Below the pieces are notes generated by a model. The model made no database searches and was not told the DNA's origin. It was given only the letters and a program-made list of their open reading frames with translations. From NCBI GenBank assembly GCA_045646365.1, contig JAZRKP010000085.1, positions 1 through 33,265 of the forward strand: DNA of 33,265 bases, read 5' to 3'. Source of the stretch: SIG454 sp045646365 (GTDB lineage Bacteria; Bacillota; Clostridia; Monoglobales; Monoglobaceae). Position numbers and translations under genes: made by a program. Positions 14,540-21,801 of the stretch are shown here, piece after piece; within the stretch, counting starts at the first letter, position 1, and every line of letters starts with the position of its first letter.

Positions 14540-15223
14540 TCTTCCGGGATACTTTTTATCCGTTTTCTTAACCTTTTTTATAATGACCAATTTTCTTAAA
14601 ACATCAGAATTTGGAATTTCAATAGTTTTAATTTCCTGAATTTCTCCGCCAAGTTCCTTTATTTTTCCCTTTGCATCATTAACCTCTTCTTCAATATCCA
14701 TAGCTTTCATTGATATAAAATATCCGCCTACTTTAACGAAAGGAATAACATATTCAGACAAGACACGAAGGTTGGCAACTGCACGGGAAATACCTATATC
14801 ATATTGTTCCCTGTATTCGGGTTTTCGTGAAAATTCTTCTGCTCTGGCGTGAACACATTCAACATTTTCTATACCTGTTTTTTCTCTTACTTCCTTTAAA
14901 AAGTTTATTCTTTTATTCAAGGAATCCATCAGAGTTATTTCAATATCAGGTCTTAAAATTTTAATTGGAACACCAGGAAAACCTGCACCTGTTCCAACAT
15001 CAATTATTTTACAATTATCTTTAAACTCGTGATAAAATAAAGGAGAAACACTGTCAGCAAAATGTCTTACAGCAATTCCCTCAGGGTCAGTTATAGCGGT
15101 CAGGTTCATTTTTTCGTTCCACTCAACCAACAATGAAGAATAAATTTCAAGCTGATTTAATTTCTCCTCTGACACCTCTGTGCCAAATTTTTTCATACAA
15201 TCTATAAATAAATTTCTATCCAT
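14528..15223 (-). CDS. rsmG: 16S rRNA (guanine(527)-N7)-methyltransferase RsmG
   Basis: 231 residues, an S-adenosylmethionine-dependent enzyme that methylates G527 of 16S rRNA (formerly GidB). The SAM-binding motif IIDVGTGAGFPGVPIKI lies at about residues 67-83, preceded by the typical LVEWNEKMNLTAITDPEGIAVRHFADSVS (about 34-62) and followed by ISRAVANLRVLSEYVIP. The basic tail VKKTDKKYPGRKIK is normal for the family. The start is ATG at 15223 with AAAAGGA seven bases upstream; an upstream in-frame start would need non-consensus context. rsmG genes are classically close to oriC and parAB, as here. Downstream of the ferredoxin gene on the same strand, with a GC-rich hairpin between them. Confidence 0.95.
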   Translation of the reverse strand: MDRNLFIDCMKKFGTEVSEEKLNQLEIYSSLLVEWNEKMNLTAITDPEGIAVRHFADSVSPLFYHEFKDNCKIIDVGTGAGFPGVPIKILRPDIEITLMDSLNKRINFLKEVREKTGIENVECVHARAEEFSRKPEYREQYDIGISRAVANLRVLSEYVIPFVKVGGYFISMKAMDIEEEVNDAKGKIKELGGEIQEIKTIEIPNSDVLRKLVIIKKVKKTDKKYPGRKIK

Positions 15224-15254
15224 AATAAAATCCTTTTTCTCTTTTAAAGCAAGC

Positions 15255-15278
15255 AACCACGGGAAAAGCCCCGTGGTT
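15255..15278. terminator. GC-rich hairpin between ferredoxin and rsmG
   Basis: AACCACGGG (15255-15263) pairs perfectly with CCCGTGGTT (15270-15278), loop of six. On the - strand it is not followed by a T-run, so it may be an mRNA stability or partial termination element rather than a full terminator. Confidence 0.4.
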
Positions 15279-15316
15279 TAATTTCATATAATATATGTAA
15301 AATCGCTTGCAAAAAA

Positions 15317-15487
15317 TTACTCTTCTTCAGGAGCACCAACAGGGCAAACAGAAGCACAGTTACCGCAAGAAATGCAAGCATCTGCTTCGATTACATATTT
15401 GCCGTCTCCTTCTGCGATACATTCAACAGGACATTCTCCTGCGCAAACACCACAGCTGATACATTCATCGTTAATTTTGAAAGCCAT
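15317..15487 (-). CDS. 2[4Fe-4S] clostridial-type ferredoxin
   Basis: A 56-residue electron carrier, well under 100 codons but clear from its motifs. Two CxxCxxCxxxCP clusters are present: CISCGVCAGECP (residues 9-20) and CISCGNCASVCP (about 38-49), each binding one [4Fe-4S] cluster. The protein begins MAFKINDECIS and ends with the acidic tail GAPEEE. It is soluble and typical of anaerobic Clostridia, where it feeds hydrogenases and pyruvate:ferredoxin oxidoreductase. The ATG at 15487 has AGAGGTG seven bases upstream. It flanks the candidate origin on its left and is transcribed away from it. Confidence 0.95.
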   Translation of the reverse strand: MAFKINDECISCGVCAGECPVECIAEGDGKYVIEADACISCGNCASVCPVGAPEEE

Positions 15488-15540
15488 TTTTTTCACCTCT
15501 TTATCTTATTATATTCTTTCACATTATAATATATCATTTT

Positions 15541-15880
15541 TTCAATTTTGTCAAGACTTATTCACATAATAATAAACATTCCACAGTGGACAAGTTGTGG
15601 ATTAAATTTTAATAAGACTCTAAATTTTCCCTCATTGTTTAAAATGTTGATAACCAAACACGGGTTTGAACAGGTTTTAAATAATCATTTTTCCCCACTG
15701 TTATCATATAAATTAACCTTTTCAACACTTTGAACAACACCTACAACAACCACTACCAAATAAATATATAATTATATTATTATATATAATAAAAAATAAA
15801 ATTTTACTATAAAATTATTATTCCCCTTTATATATAAAAATTTAACTTAAAAATAAAAAATTCTCAAAAAAATTAAAAAA
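15541..15880. other. oriC: Candidate chromosomal replication origin (oriC)
   Basis: The 465-base gap between ferredoxin and dnaN contains no gene. Its left half carries DnaA-box-like 9-mers: TTATTCACA (15558-15566, fits TTATNCACA), TGTGGATTA (15596-15604, reverse, one mismatch), TGTTGATAA (15645-15653, reverse, one mismatch) and TTTTCAACA (15719-15727, two mismatches), plus a small palindrome CCACAGTGG. The right half, about 15758-15880, is nearly pure A+T, as expected for the strand-opening region. Neighbours dnaN, recF, gyrB, parABS and rsmG are the classic oriC set. dnaA itself is not here. Strand opening and initiation at this site are inference. Confidence 0.6.
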
Positions 15881-15905
15881 AGGGGTTTCTTTTTGAAATT
15901 TTTTA

Positions 15906-15914
15906 TGTTATAAT
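15906..15914 (+). promoter_or_regulatory. Extended -10 promoter of dnaN
   Basis: TGTTATAAT (15906-15914) is a perfect extended -10 element. No good -35 lies 17 bp upstream (TTTCTT). dnaN starts 38 bp later with GAAAGG nine bases before its ATG. Confidence 0.55.
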
Positions 15915-15952
15915 GGTTACATATATATAATTGTGCGAAAGGTTTTTAAATT

Positions 15953-17053
15953 ATGAAATTTTTATGTTCTCGAAATATTTTAAATGATACCTTGAATATT
16001 GTGTCTAAAGCCGTTTCAACTCATTCAAGTATGGCGGTTCTTGAAGGTATACTTATAAAAGCCACAACAGGAAAGATTGAAATTGTTGCAAATGACCTTG
16101 AAATGGGAATTGAATCTTCCTTTGAAGCTGATGTTAAAGAAGAAGGTCAGGTTGTTATAAACGCTAAAATGTTTATGAACATTATTAAGAACCTTTCTTC
16201 TGATTCTGTTAGCATTGAGGTAGGAGAAAAATTTCTTACAACTATCAAAAGCGGAAATGCAAAATTTGAAATTATGGGTCTTAACCCGTCAGAATTTCCT
16301 GAACTTCCTATTATAAATCACGATTACAGTGTTTCTATCAGTAAAAATATGCTTCGTGATATGATAAGCAGAACAGTTTTCTCAGTTTATAAAAAGGATG
16401 ACCGTCCTGTTCTTCGCGGTTGTTTGATGGAAATTGATAAAAATGAGATTAAAATGGTTGCTCTTGACGGTTATCGTCTTGCTTTTCGTAAATATAATAT
16501 TGAAGAAGAATGTGATAAGAAGAAATTTATTATTCCTGAGAAGGCTTTATCTGAACTTTCAAAGCTTTTAAAGGACGAAGATGAAAAAATTATGATAAAC
16601 GCAACTGCAAAGCACGCTGTGTTTATTGATGATAATTATAAGCTTGTTACCCGTCTCATTGAGGGTGAATATATGAATTATGAGGCACTTATTAAGAGTG
16701 ATTTCCCTTATAATATTGAATGTCCTGTTTCTGAACTTATGAATTCTGTTTACAGAGCATCTTTGATTGTTATAAACGATATAACAAAATGTCCTGTTAA
16801 AATTCATATCGGCGGAGATAACATAAATGTTTCCTGCGAAACTTCAATCGGTTATGTTGATGATAATATTGAGGTTTCAACGGGTGATGAGGATATTATT
16901 ATGGGCTTTAACAGTACATTTATTCTCGAAGCTTTAAGAGCCTGCGATGATGATAAAGTTGTTTTGAAGCTTAAAGGAAGCAAAGAACCGCTTATTATAG
17001 CTCCGACTCAGGGGGATGACTTTATTTATCTCGTTCTTCCTGTTAAAATATGA
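15953..17053 (+). CDS. dnaN: DNA polymerase III sliding clamp, beta subunit
   Basis: 366 residues, the dimeric ring that tethers polymerase III to DNA. The three-domain clamp fold shows as repeated blocks: MKFLCSRNILNDTLNIVSKA at the start, LRDMISRTVFSVYKKDDRPVLRG in the middle (about 132-154) and the conserved LVLPVKI at the end, which mirrors the family's closing M-P-M/V. Length is normal. The ATG is preceded by GAAAGG with a slightly long spacing. Its stop TGA overlaps the recF start by four bases (ATGA), so the two genes are translationally coupled. In most Firmicutes dnaA lies directly upstream; here the candidate origin takes that place. Confidence 0.97.
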   Translation: MKFLCSRNILNDTLNIVSKAVSTHSSMAVLEGILIKATTGKIEIVANDLEMGIESSFEADVKEEGQVVINAKMFMNIIKNLSSDSVSIEVGEKFLTTIKSGNAKFEIMGLNPSEFPELPIINHDYSVSISKNMLRDMISRTVFSVYKKDDRPVLRGCLMEIDKNEIKMVALDGYRLAFRKYNIEEECDKKKFIIPEKALSELSKLLKDEDEKIMINATAKHAVFIDDNYKLVTRLIEGEYMNYEALIKSDFPYNIECPVSELMNSVYRASLIVINDITKCPVKIHIGGDNINVSCETSIGYVDDNIEVSTGDEDIIMGFNSTFILEALRACDDDKVVLKLKGSKEPLIIAPTQGDDFIYLVLPVKI

Positions 17054-18141
17054 TAGTTAAAGATATAAGTTTAAAGAATTTTCGTAATTATTCAGACGAA
17101 AAAGTTGAATTTTCCCCATCTGTTAATATAATTCACGGCAACAATGCCCAGGGAAAAACAAATATATTAGAAGGGATTTACCTTTTTTCAATGGGAAAGT
17201 CTATAAGGACTTATCACGACGAGGAGCTTATAAAATTCGGTGAAAAAGAAGCTTATCTTAATATGAATTTTACAGGCGGAAAAAGGGAAATCTCTGCTGA
17301 AATGTTTATAAAAAAAAATAACAGAAAAAGGTTTTTGATAAACGAAATTCCTGTTAAGAGAAACAGTGATTTGGTAGGGAAGTTTAATGTGGTCTATTTC
17401 GGGCCTGAATGTATGAATATTATAAAAAGCGGTCCATCGGCAAGAAGAAAAAATCTTGATATTTTGATAAGCCAGCTTAAAAAAAATTATTTTGTTTGTC
17501 TTTCGGATTATAAAAAGACGCTTGAATCAAAAACTGCTCTTCTTAAAAATGAAAATATAGATAAAATTACTCTTGATATTCTAAATGAAAGACTTATAAA
17601 TTTAACTGTTGAATTAACAAAATACAGATTTTATTATATAAAAAAAATTGAAGAAATATCAAGGAAAATTCAAAAAGAGATTTCCTCGGAAAAAGAGGAA
17701 CTTAATATAAAATATATAAGTTGCGTCGGGGAAATTGAGGAATTTAACGAAGATGAAATAAAAAGGAAAACAAAGGAAAAGTTCTCTAAAAATTATGACA
17801 GAGAAGTTTATCTTCGTGAAATTTCTGTTGGTGCTCACAGGGACGATGTTGAGTATTTTATAAACGGAAAGAATGTTAAAATGTTCGGCTCATCAGGGCA
17901 ACAGAAAACTGTCGCTCTTGTCCAGAAAATTGCAGAAGTCAACCTTATTTATGAGGAAATAGGGGAATATCCCGTTCTGCTTTTGGATGATATAATGAGC
18001 GAGCTTGACGAAATTCGTCAGGAATATATTTTGACTAAAATTAAAAATATGCAGATTATAATTACCTGCACGGATAAGGAAAAATTCAGTTCCCTTCCCG
18101 ATTGCAGATATATAAAAATTGAAGAAGGCAGGTTAAGCTGA
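17050..18141 (+). CDS. recF: DNA replication and repair protein RecF
   Basis: 363 residues of an SMC/ABC-like ATPase that loads RecA at single-stranded gaps together with RecO and RecR. The N-terminus MIVKDISLKNFRNY is typical. Walker A GNNAQGKTN is at 30-38, the ABC signature-like FGSSGQQKT near 278-287, and Walker B LLLDDIMSELDE near 310-321. The four-base overlap with dnaN and the one-base overlap with remB show a tightly coupled operon. No damage or unusual segment is seen. Confidence 0.97.
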   Translation: MIVKDISLKNFRNYSDEKVEFSPSVNIIHGNNAQGKTNILEGIYLFSMGKSIRTYHDEELIKFGEKEAYLNMNFTGGKREISAEMFIKKNNRKRFLINEIPVKRNSDLVGKFNVVYFGPECMNIIKSGPSARRKNLDILISQLKKNYFVCLSDYKKTLESKTALLKNENIDKITLDILNERLINLTVELTKYRFYYIKKIEEISRKIQKEISSEKEELNIKYISCVGEIEEFNEDEIKRKTKEKFSKNYDREVYLREISVGAHRDDVEYFINGKNVKMFGSSGQQKTVALVQKIAEVNLIYEEIGEYPVLLLDDIMSELDEIRQEYILTKIKNMQIIITCTDKEKFSSLPDCRYIKIEEGRLS

Positions 18142-18401
18142 TGTATCTTCACTTAGGAAACGACACCGTTGTTAATACTGATGATATTATAGCAATGATG
18201 GACCTTGAAAGTTCGTCAATGTCAAAATTCAGTAAAGAATTTTTAAAAATATCAACAGAGGAAGGATTTGTCAGAAATGTTTCTGATGAAATACCAAAAT
18301 CCTTTATACTTTGTGAAAAAGACGGTCAGTCAGTTATTTATATAACAAATATTTCAACTAAAGCTCTTTCAGGAAGAGTCCGAAAGACTTTCAGTTTTTA
18401 A
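18141..18401 (+). CDS. remB: RemB-like regulator (DUF370 family, YaaB)
   Basis: 86 residues of the RemA/RemB (DUF370) family; RemB of Bacillus subtilis influences biofilm matrix genes and RemA-type proteins bind DNA as rings. The N-terminus MYLHLGNDTVVNTDDIIAMMDLE and the SFILCEKDGQSVIYITNIS stretch (about 54-72) are characteristic, followed by the short STKALSGRV tail. Its position between recF and gyrB is exactly that of yaaB in Bacillus. The ATG overlaps the recF stop by one base. Whether it acts on matrix genes here cannot be told. Confidence 0.92.
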   Translation: MYLHLGNDTVVNTDDIIAMMDLESSSMSKFSKEFLKISTEEGFVRNVSDEIPKSFILCEKDGQSVIYITNISTKALSGRVRKTFSF

Positions 18402-18421
18402 TTGAAAGGAGTTCATAGAAA

Positions 18422-20353
18422 ATGGAAGAAAACATAATGAATGTATCTGAAGAAGTTAAATATGACGAGAGTCAAATTCAGGTCTTGGAGGGATTAGAGG
18501 CGGTTAGAAAACGCCCCGGTATGTATATCGGTTCAACCTCTTCAAGAGGTCTTCATCACCTTGTTTATGAAATCGTTGATAACTCAATCGACGAAGCTTT
18601 GGCAGGTTACTGTAAAAATATAACGGTTACTATTGAAAAGGATAATTCAATAACCGTAACTGATGATGGTCGTGGTATCCCTGTTGGTATTCAGCAACAG
18701 ACAGGTCTCCCTGCCGTTGAAGTTGTTTTCACAGTTCTTCACGCCGGCGGTAAGTTCGGCGGAGGCGGATATAAGGTTTCGGGCGGTCTTCACGGTGTTG
18801 GTGCGTCTGTTGTTAATGCACTTTCAGAGAGCCTTGAGGTTGAAATCTGCGACGGAAGCCATATCCATAAGCAGGAATATAAAAGGGGTGAAAAGCAGTA
18901 TGACCTTAAAGTTATAGGTGATACTGACAAAACAGGTACTAAAGTTCACTTTAAGCCAGACGCTGAAATTTTTGAAGAAACAGTTTATGATTATGATGTC
19001 CTTTTAACCCGTCTCCGTGAGCAGGCGTTCCTTAATGCGGGGGTAAGAATCCATTTAATGGATGACCGTGAAGACGAAAACGGTAAAAAGAGAGAGGATG
19101 ACCTTTGTTACGAGGGTGGTATCCGTGAATTTGTTGAATACCTTAACAGAAATAAAGAGGCTATCCACGAAAATGTCGTTTATGTAAGTACAGTCCGTGA
19201 AAATTCCGAGGCTGAAATTGCATTCCAGTATAACGACGGCTATACAGAAAATCTTGTTTCTTTCGCAAATAATATCAATACAACTGAGGGCGGAACCCAC
19301 GAAACAGGCTTTAAATCAGCACTTACAAAGGTTCTTAACGATTATGCAAGAAAATATAAGTATCTTAAGGAAAACGATAAGAACTTAAGCGGTGAAGATA
19401 CAAGAGAAGGTCTTGCCTGCATTATAAGTGTTAAGGTAACTGAAGCACAGTTTGAAGGTCAGACAAAAACAAAGCTTGGTAATAGCGAAATGAGAAATAT
19501 CGTTGAAAAAATGGTAAATGAAAAGCTTACCGAGTTTATGGAAGAAAATCCTGCTATTGCAAAGATAATTATAGAGAAAGCCCTGACCGCTTCAAGAGCG
19601 AGAGAGGCTGCGAAAAGAGCGAGAGAGAACACAAGAAGAAAGAGTGCTTTGGACAGTGCAAGACTTCCGGGTAAACTTTCCGACTGTTCATCAAGAAATA
19701 ACGAATATACTGAAATATATATCGTCGAGGGTGATTCTGCGGGCGGTTCTGCAAAAGAGGGCCGTGACCGCCGTTATCAGGCAATCCTTCCTCTTTGGGG
19801 AAAAATGCTCAATGTTGAAAAGGCGAGAGTTGATAAGGTTTATTCAAACGAAAAACTTCTCCCTGTTATAACTGCTCTAGGAACGGGAATTGGTGACGAC
19901 CTTGACTTATCCAAAATCCGTTACGGAAAAGTTATTATTATGGCGGATGCCGATGTGGACGGTGCTCATATCAGAACACTTCTTCTGACATTCTTCTTCA
20001 GATTTATGAGACCTCTTATTGAAAATGGCCATATATATCTTGCTCAGCCACCGCTTTATAAGATTTCAAAGGGTAAAAAGCACAGATATGCCTATAACGA
20101 TGAACAGCTTAAGGAAGCCTTAGAGGAAATTCCAGAGGGATATGTTCAGAGATATAAGGGTCTTGGTGAAATGAATCCTGAACAGCTTTGGGAAACAACT
20201 ATGGACCCTGAAAACAGAGTTATGCTTAAAGTTGAGCTTGACGACGCTCGCCGTGCCGACGAAATTTTCACAATTTTGATGGGTGAAAAGGTTGAGCCTC
20301 GCCGTAAGTTTATTGAGGAAAACTCAAATAATGTTGTAAATCTTGATGTATAA
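18422..20353 (+). CDS. gyrB: DNA gyrase subunit B
   Basis: 643 residues, the ATPase half of gyrase, which introduces negative supercoils together with GyrA. The GHKL ATPase domain shows DNSIDEALAGYC (about 45-56), DDGRGIPV (about 80-87) and GGLHGVGASVVNALS (about 121-135). The Toprim domain has EGDSAGGSAKEGRDRRYQAI (about 436-455) and the metal-binding DADVDGAHI (about 509-517). The C-terminus YKGLGEMNPEQLWETTMDPE is complete. The ATG at 18422 follows AAAGGAG by ten bases; a second ATG five codons on is possible. gyrA does not follow, unlike in Bacillus. A hairpin lies after the gene. Confidence 0.97.
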   Translation: MEENIMNVSEEVKYDESQIQVLEGLEAVRKRPGMYIGSTSSRGLHHLVYEIVDNSIDEALAGYCKNITVTIEKDNSITVTDDGRGIPVGIQQQTGLPAVEVVFTVLHAGGKFGGGGYKVSGGLHGVGASVVNALSESLEVEICDGSHIHKQEYKRGEKQYDLKVIGDTDKTGTKVHFKPDAEIFEETVYDYDVLLTRLREQAFLNAGVRIHLMDDREDENGKKREDDLCYEGGIREFVEYLNRNKEAIHENVVYVSTVRENSEAEIAFQYNDGYTENLVSFANNINTTEGGTHETGFKSALTKVLNDYARKYKYLKENDKNLSGEDTREGLACIISVKVTEAQFEGQTKTKLGNSEMRNIVEKMVNEKLTEFMEENPAIAKIIIEKALTASRAREAAKRARENTRRKSALDSARLPGKLSDCSSRNNEYTEIYIVEGDSAGGSAKEGRDRRYQAILPLWGKMLNVEKARVDKVYSNEKLLPVITALGTGIGDDLDLSKIRYGKVIIMADADVDGAHIRTLLLTFFFRFMRPLIENGHIYLAQPPLYKISKGKKHRYAYNDEQLKEALEEIPEGYVQRYKGLGEMNPEQLWETTMDPENRVMLKVELDDARRADEIFTILMGEKVEPRRKFIEENSNNVVNLDV

Positions 20354-20361
20354 TGTATAAT

Positions 20362-20390
20362 ATTAAATCCGCCGAAAAGGCGGATTTAAT
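20362..20390 (+). terminator. Hairpin between gyrB and the alarmone synthetase gene
   Basis: ATTAAATCCGCC (20362-20373) pairs perfectly with GGCGGATTTAAT (20379-20390), loop of five. The following bases are only moderately T-rich, and the next ribosome site starts within ten bases, so partial read-through into the next gene is likely. Confidence 0.6.
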
Positions 20391-20404
20391 TATAAGGAGA
20401 TAAA

Positions 20405-21073
20405 ATGGAAAAGTTATATAAGAAAAATATTCAGCAGGCTTTGGAAGAGGCTGATTTTGATAAAGCTAAAGAAAATTTTGATAAATATAATAAAATGATG
20501 GCATATTATAAATGTGCTATGATGGAGATTGAGACAAAGTTCAATGTTCTAAATGAGGAATTTTCGCTAAGATATGACCGAAACCCTATAAACGGAATGA
20601 AAAGCCGTCTCAAAAATCCTATCAGTATGAAAGAGAAACTGGAAAGAAAAAATCTTCATTTCTCTGTTGAAGAGGCGGAAAAAAACCTCAATGATATTGC
20701 AGGAATAAGGGTTATCTGCTCGTTCTATAATGATGTTTATATGCTCGCCGAAGCCCTTTTAAAGCAAGACGACATAACTTTAGTTGAGATTAAGGACTAC
20801 ATAAAAAATCCGAAACCAAACGGTTACAGAAGTCTGCACCTTATCGTCAGCGTTCCTATTTTCCTTGAAAAGGAAAAGAGAATGATGAAGGTTGAAATTC
20901 AGCTGAGAACAATCGCAATGGATTTCTGGGCAAGTCTTGAGCATCAGCTCCGCTATAAAAAGGATTTTGAATTTACAGATGAAATGGGAAAGGAACTTTT
21001 AGAATGTGCAACACTTTCCGCCGAGCTTGACGGAAGAATGAATAAGTTGAGAGAAGAAACTTTTAAAGAATAA
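20405..21073 (+). CDS. Small alarmone synthetase (RelA/SpoT synthetase domain only, YjbM/RelQ type)
   Basis: 222 residues that make (p)ppGpp from ATP and GDP/GTP under stress. It has the synthetase domain and no hydrolase, TGS or ACT domain. Landmarks are LNDIAGIRVICSF (about 96-108), KDYIKNPKPNGYRSLHLIV (about 137-155) with the G-loop YRSLH, and the substrate-binding EIQLRTIAMDFWASLEHQL (about 170-188). Helical extensions at both ends match tetrameric small synthetases. The ATG follows AAGGAG by five bases. It sits 51 bases after gyrB behind a hairpin, so a drop in gyrB transcription could leave it under separate control. It ends at a terminator shared with the convergent SLOG gene. Confidence 0.93.
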   Translation: MEKLYKKNIQQALEEADFDKAKENFDKYNKMMAYYKCAMMEIETKFNVLNEEFSLRYDRNPINGMKSRLKNPISMKEKLERKNLHFSVEEAEKNLNDIAGIRVICSFYNDVYMLAEALLKQDDITLVEIKDYIKNPKPNGYRSLHLIVSVPIFLEKEKRMMKVEIQLRTIAMDFWASLEHQLRYKKDFEFTDEMGKELLECATLSAELDGRMNKLREETFKE

Positions 21074-21093
21074 GGGGCGAATTTTTCGCCCCT
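21073..21093. terminator. Bidirectional terminator shared by the alarmone synthetase and SLOG genes
   Basis: AGGGGCGA (21073-21080) pairs with TCGCCCCT (21086-21093) around ATTTT, followed by ATATTTTTAT on the + strand. It overlaps the last base of the synthetase stop and the stop codon region (TAG, 21092-21094) of the opposite gene. Confidence 0.75.
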
Positions 21094-21547
21094 ATATTTT
21101 TATAATTCTTTTATTCTTACGGTTGGCATAATCATATGCCATTTTCGTTCCGCTTTTTTCGTCTGACTCAAAATAATAAAAAACACAAATATCAGATTTA
21201 TCAATCATTTCACAGTTTCTCTCGATATAAACTGCCCGCCCCGCATTTATTGCCTTTTGGGGGAAATATGTTTCTTCACAATCTTCTAAAAGATAGTTTT
21301 CGTATTCTTCGCTTATGTAAGGAAATTTCCCACGAACAAAAACTCTTTTTATATGAGGATATTTATTTTTTTCTTCCTGAAGAACAGACTGGCATAATCT
21401 GCTGAATTCACCCTCATCACCGAAAAGAAAAGTATTAAAGTTTTCGGAAATAAGATTTTCGATAACCTCAACTAATTTAACTCTTGTTTGTTCTTTGTCT
21501 GCCACCTTTCTGTGACCTATAAAACAACAGGTTTTATTATTTTCCAT
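21092..21547 (-). CDS. SLOG/DUF1273-like Rossmann-fold protein
   Basis: 151 residues beginning CCFIGHRK, the opening of the SLOG superfamily proteins related to YpsA and DprA, which are thought to sense nucleotide-derived ligands. A glycine turn TFLFGDEGEFSRLCQSVL (about 39-56) is followed by a variable middle with aromatic residues (YPHIKRVFVRGKFPYISEEY) and the late motif NCEMIDKSDICVFYY, then SGTKMAYDYANRKNKRIIKI, all typical of the family. No membrane segment. The ATG at 21547 has CGGAGG five bases upstream, but a terminator-like hairpin lies only a few bases before that site. Function unknown; the family occurs in stress and defence contexts and as lone genes. Confidence 0.8.
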   Translation of the reverse strand: MENNKTCCFIGHRKVADKEQTRVKLVEVIENLISENFNTFLFGDEGEFSRLCQSVLQEEKNKYPHIKRVFVRGKFPYISEEYENYLLEDCEETYFPQKAINAGRAVYIERNCEMIDKSDICVFYYFESDEKSGTKMAYDYANRKNKRIIKI

Positions 21548-21563
21548 AATGTTCCTCCGAAAT

Positions 21564-21602
21564 TAAAAAATGCGTGGTCTACCCGAAAGCAGAGCCACGC
21601 AT
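21564..21602 (-). promoter_or_regulatory. Terminator-like hairpin directly before the SLOG gene, likely attenuator
   Basis: On the - strand ATGCGTGG (21602-21595) pairs with CCACGCAT (21577-21570), extended by a bulged three-base stem, then six Ts (21569-21564). The ribosome site of the SLOG gene begins about seven bases later. There is no room for a promoter between them, so transcription must pass this terminator. A competing pairing CAGAG (21590-21594) with CTCTG (21615-21619) would break it. Confidence 0.5.
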
Positions 21603-21630
21603 AAAAAACGCCGACTCTGTTTCTAAAATG

Positions 21631-21766
21631 TTACCACACATTTTTATTTATCTTATAAAACAAAATTCAGAAGATGACGAAACAAGAGTATACGCTTTTT
21701 ACATAGCGTAACTCCTGAATTTTGTTTTTATAACAAGAAAATTTTGTAAATAAAAATGTTGTGGTA
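21631..21766. repeat. Long nested inverted repeat
   Basis: The left arm TTACCACACATTTTTATTTA (21631-21650) matches the end of the right arm TAAATAAAAATGTTGTGGTA (21747-21766), and the inner TTATAAAACAAAATTCAG (21653-21670) matches CTGAATTTTGTTTTTATAA (21715-21733). A third small stem TACGCT/AGCGTA lies in the middle. It could be a MITE-like insertion or a structured RNA leader. No coding frame is supported. Confidence 0.7.
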
Positions 21767-21784
21767 GTTATATTTTACCACAAC
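21758..21784 (-). terminator. Terminator after ptsI
   Basis: GTTGTGGTA (21758-21766) pairs perfectly with TACCACAAC (21776-21784), loop of nine, flanked by T-rich ends in both directions. It lies 18 bases past the ptsI stop on the - strand. Its left arm is also the right end of the long inverted repeat, so the two foldings exclude each other. Confidence 0.65.
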
Positions 21785-21801
21785 TTTTTAATTTTATCAA
21801 G

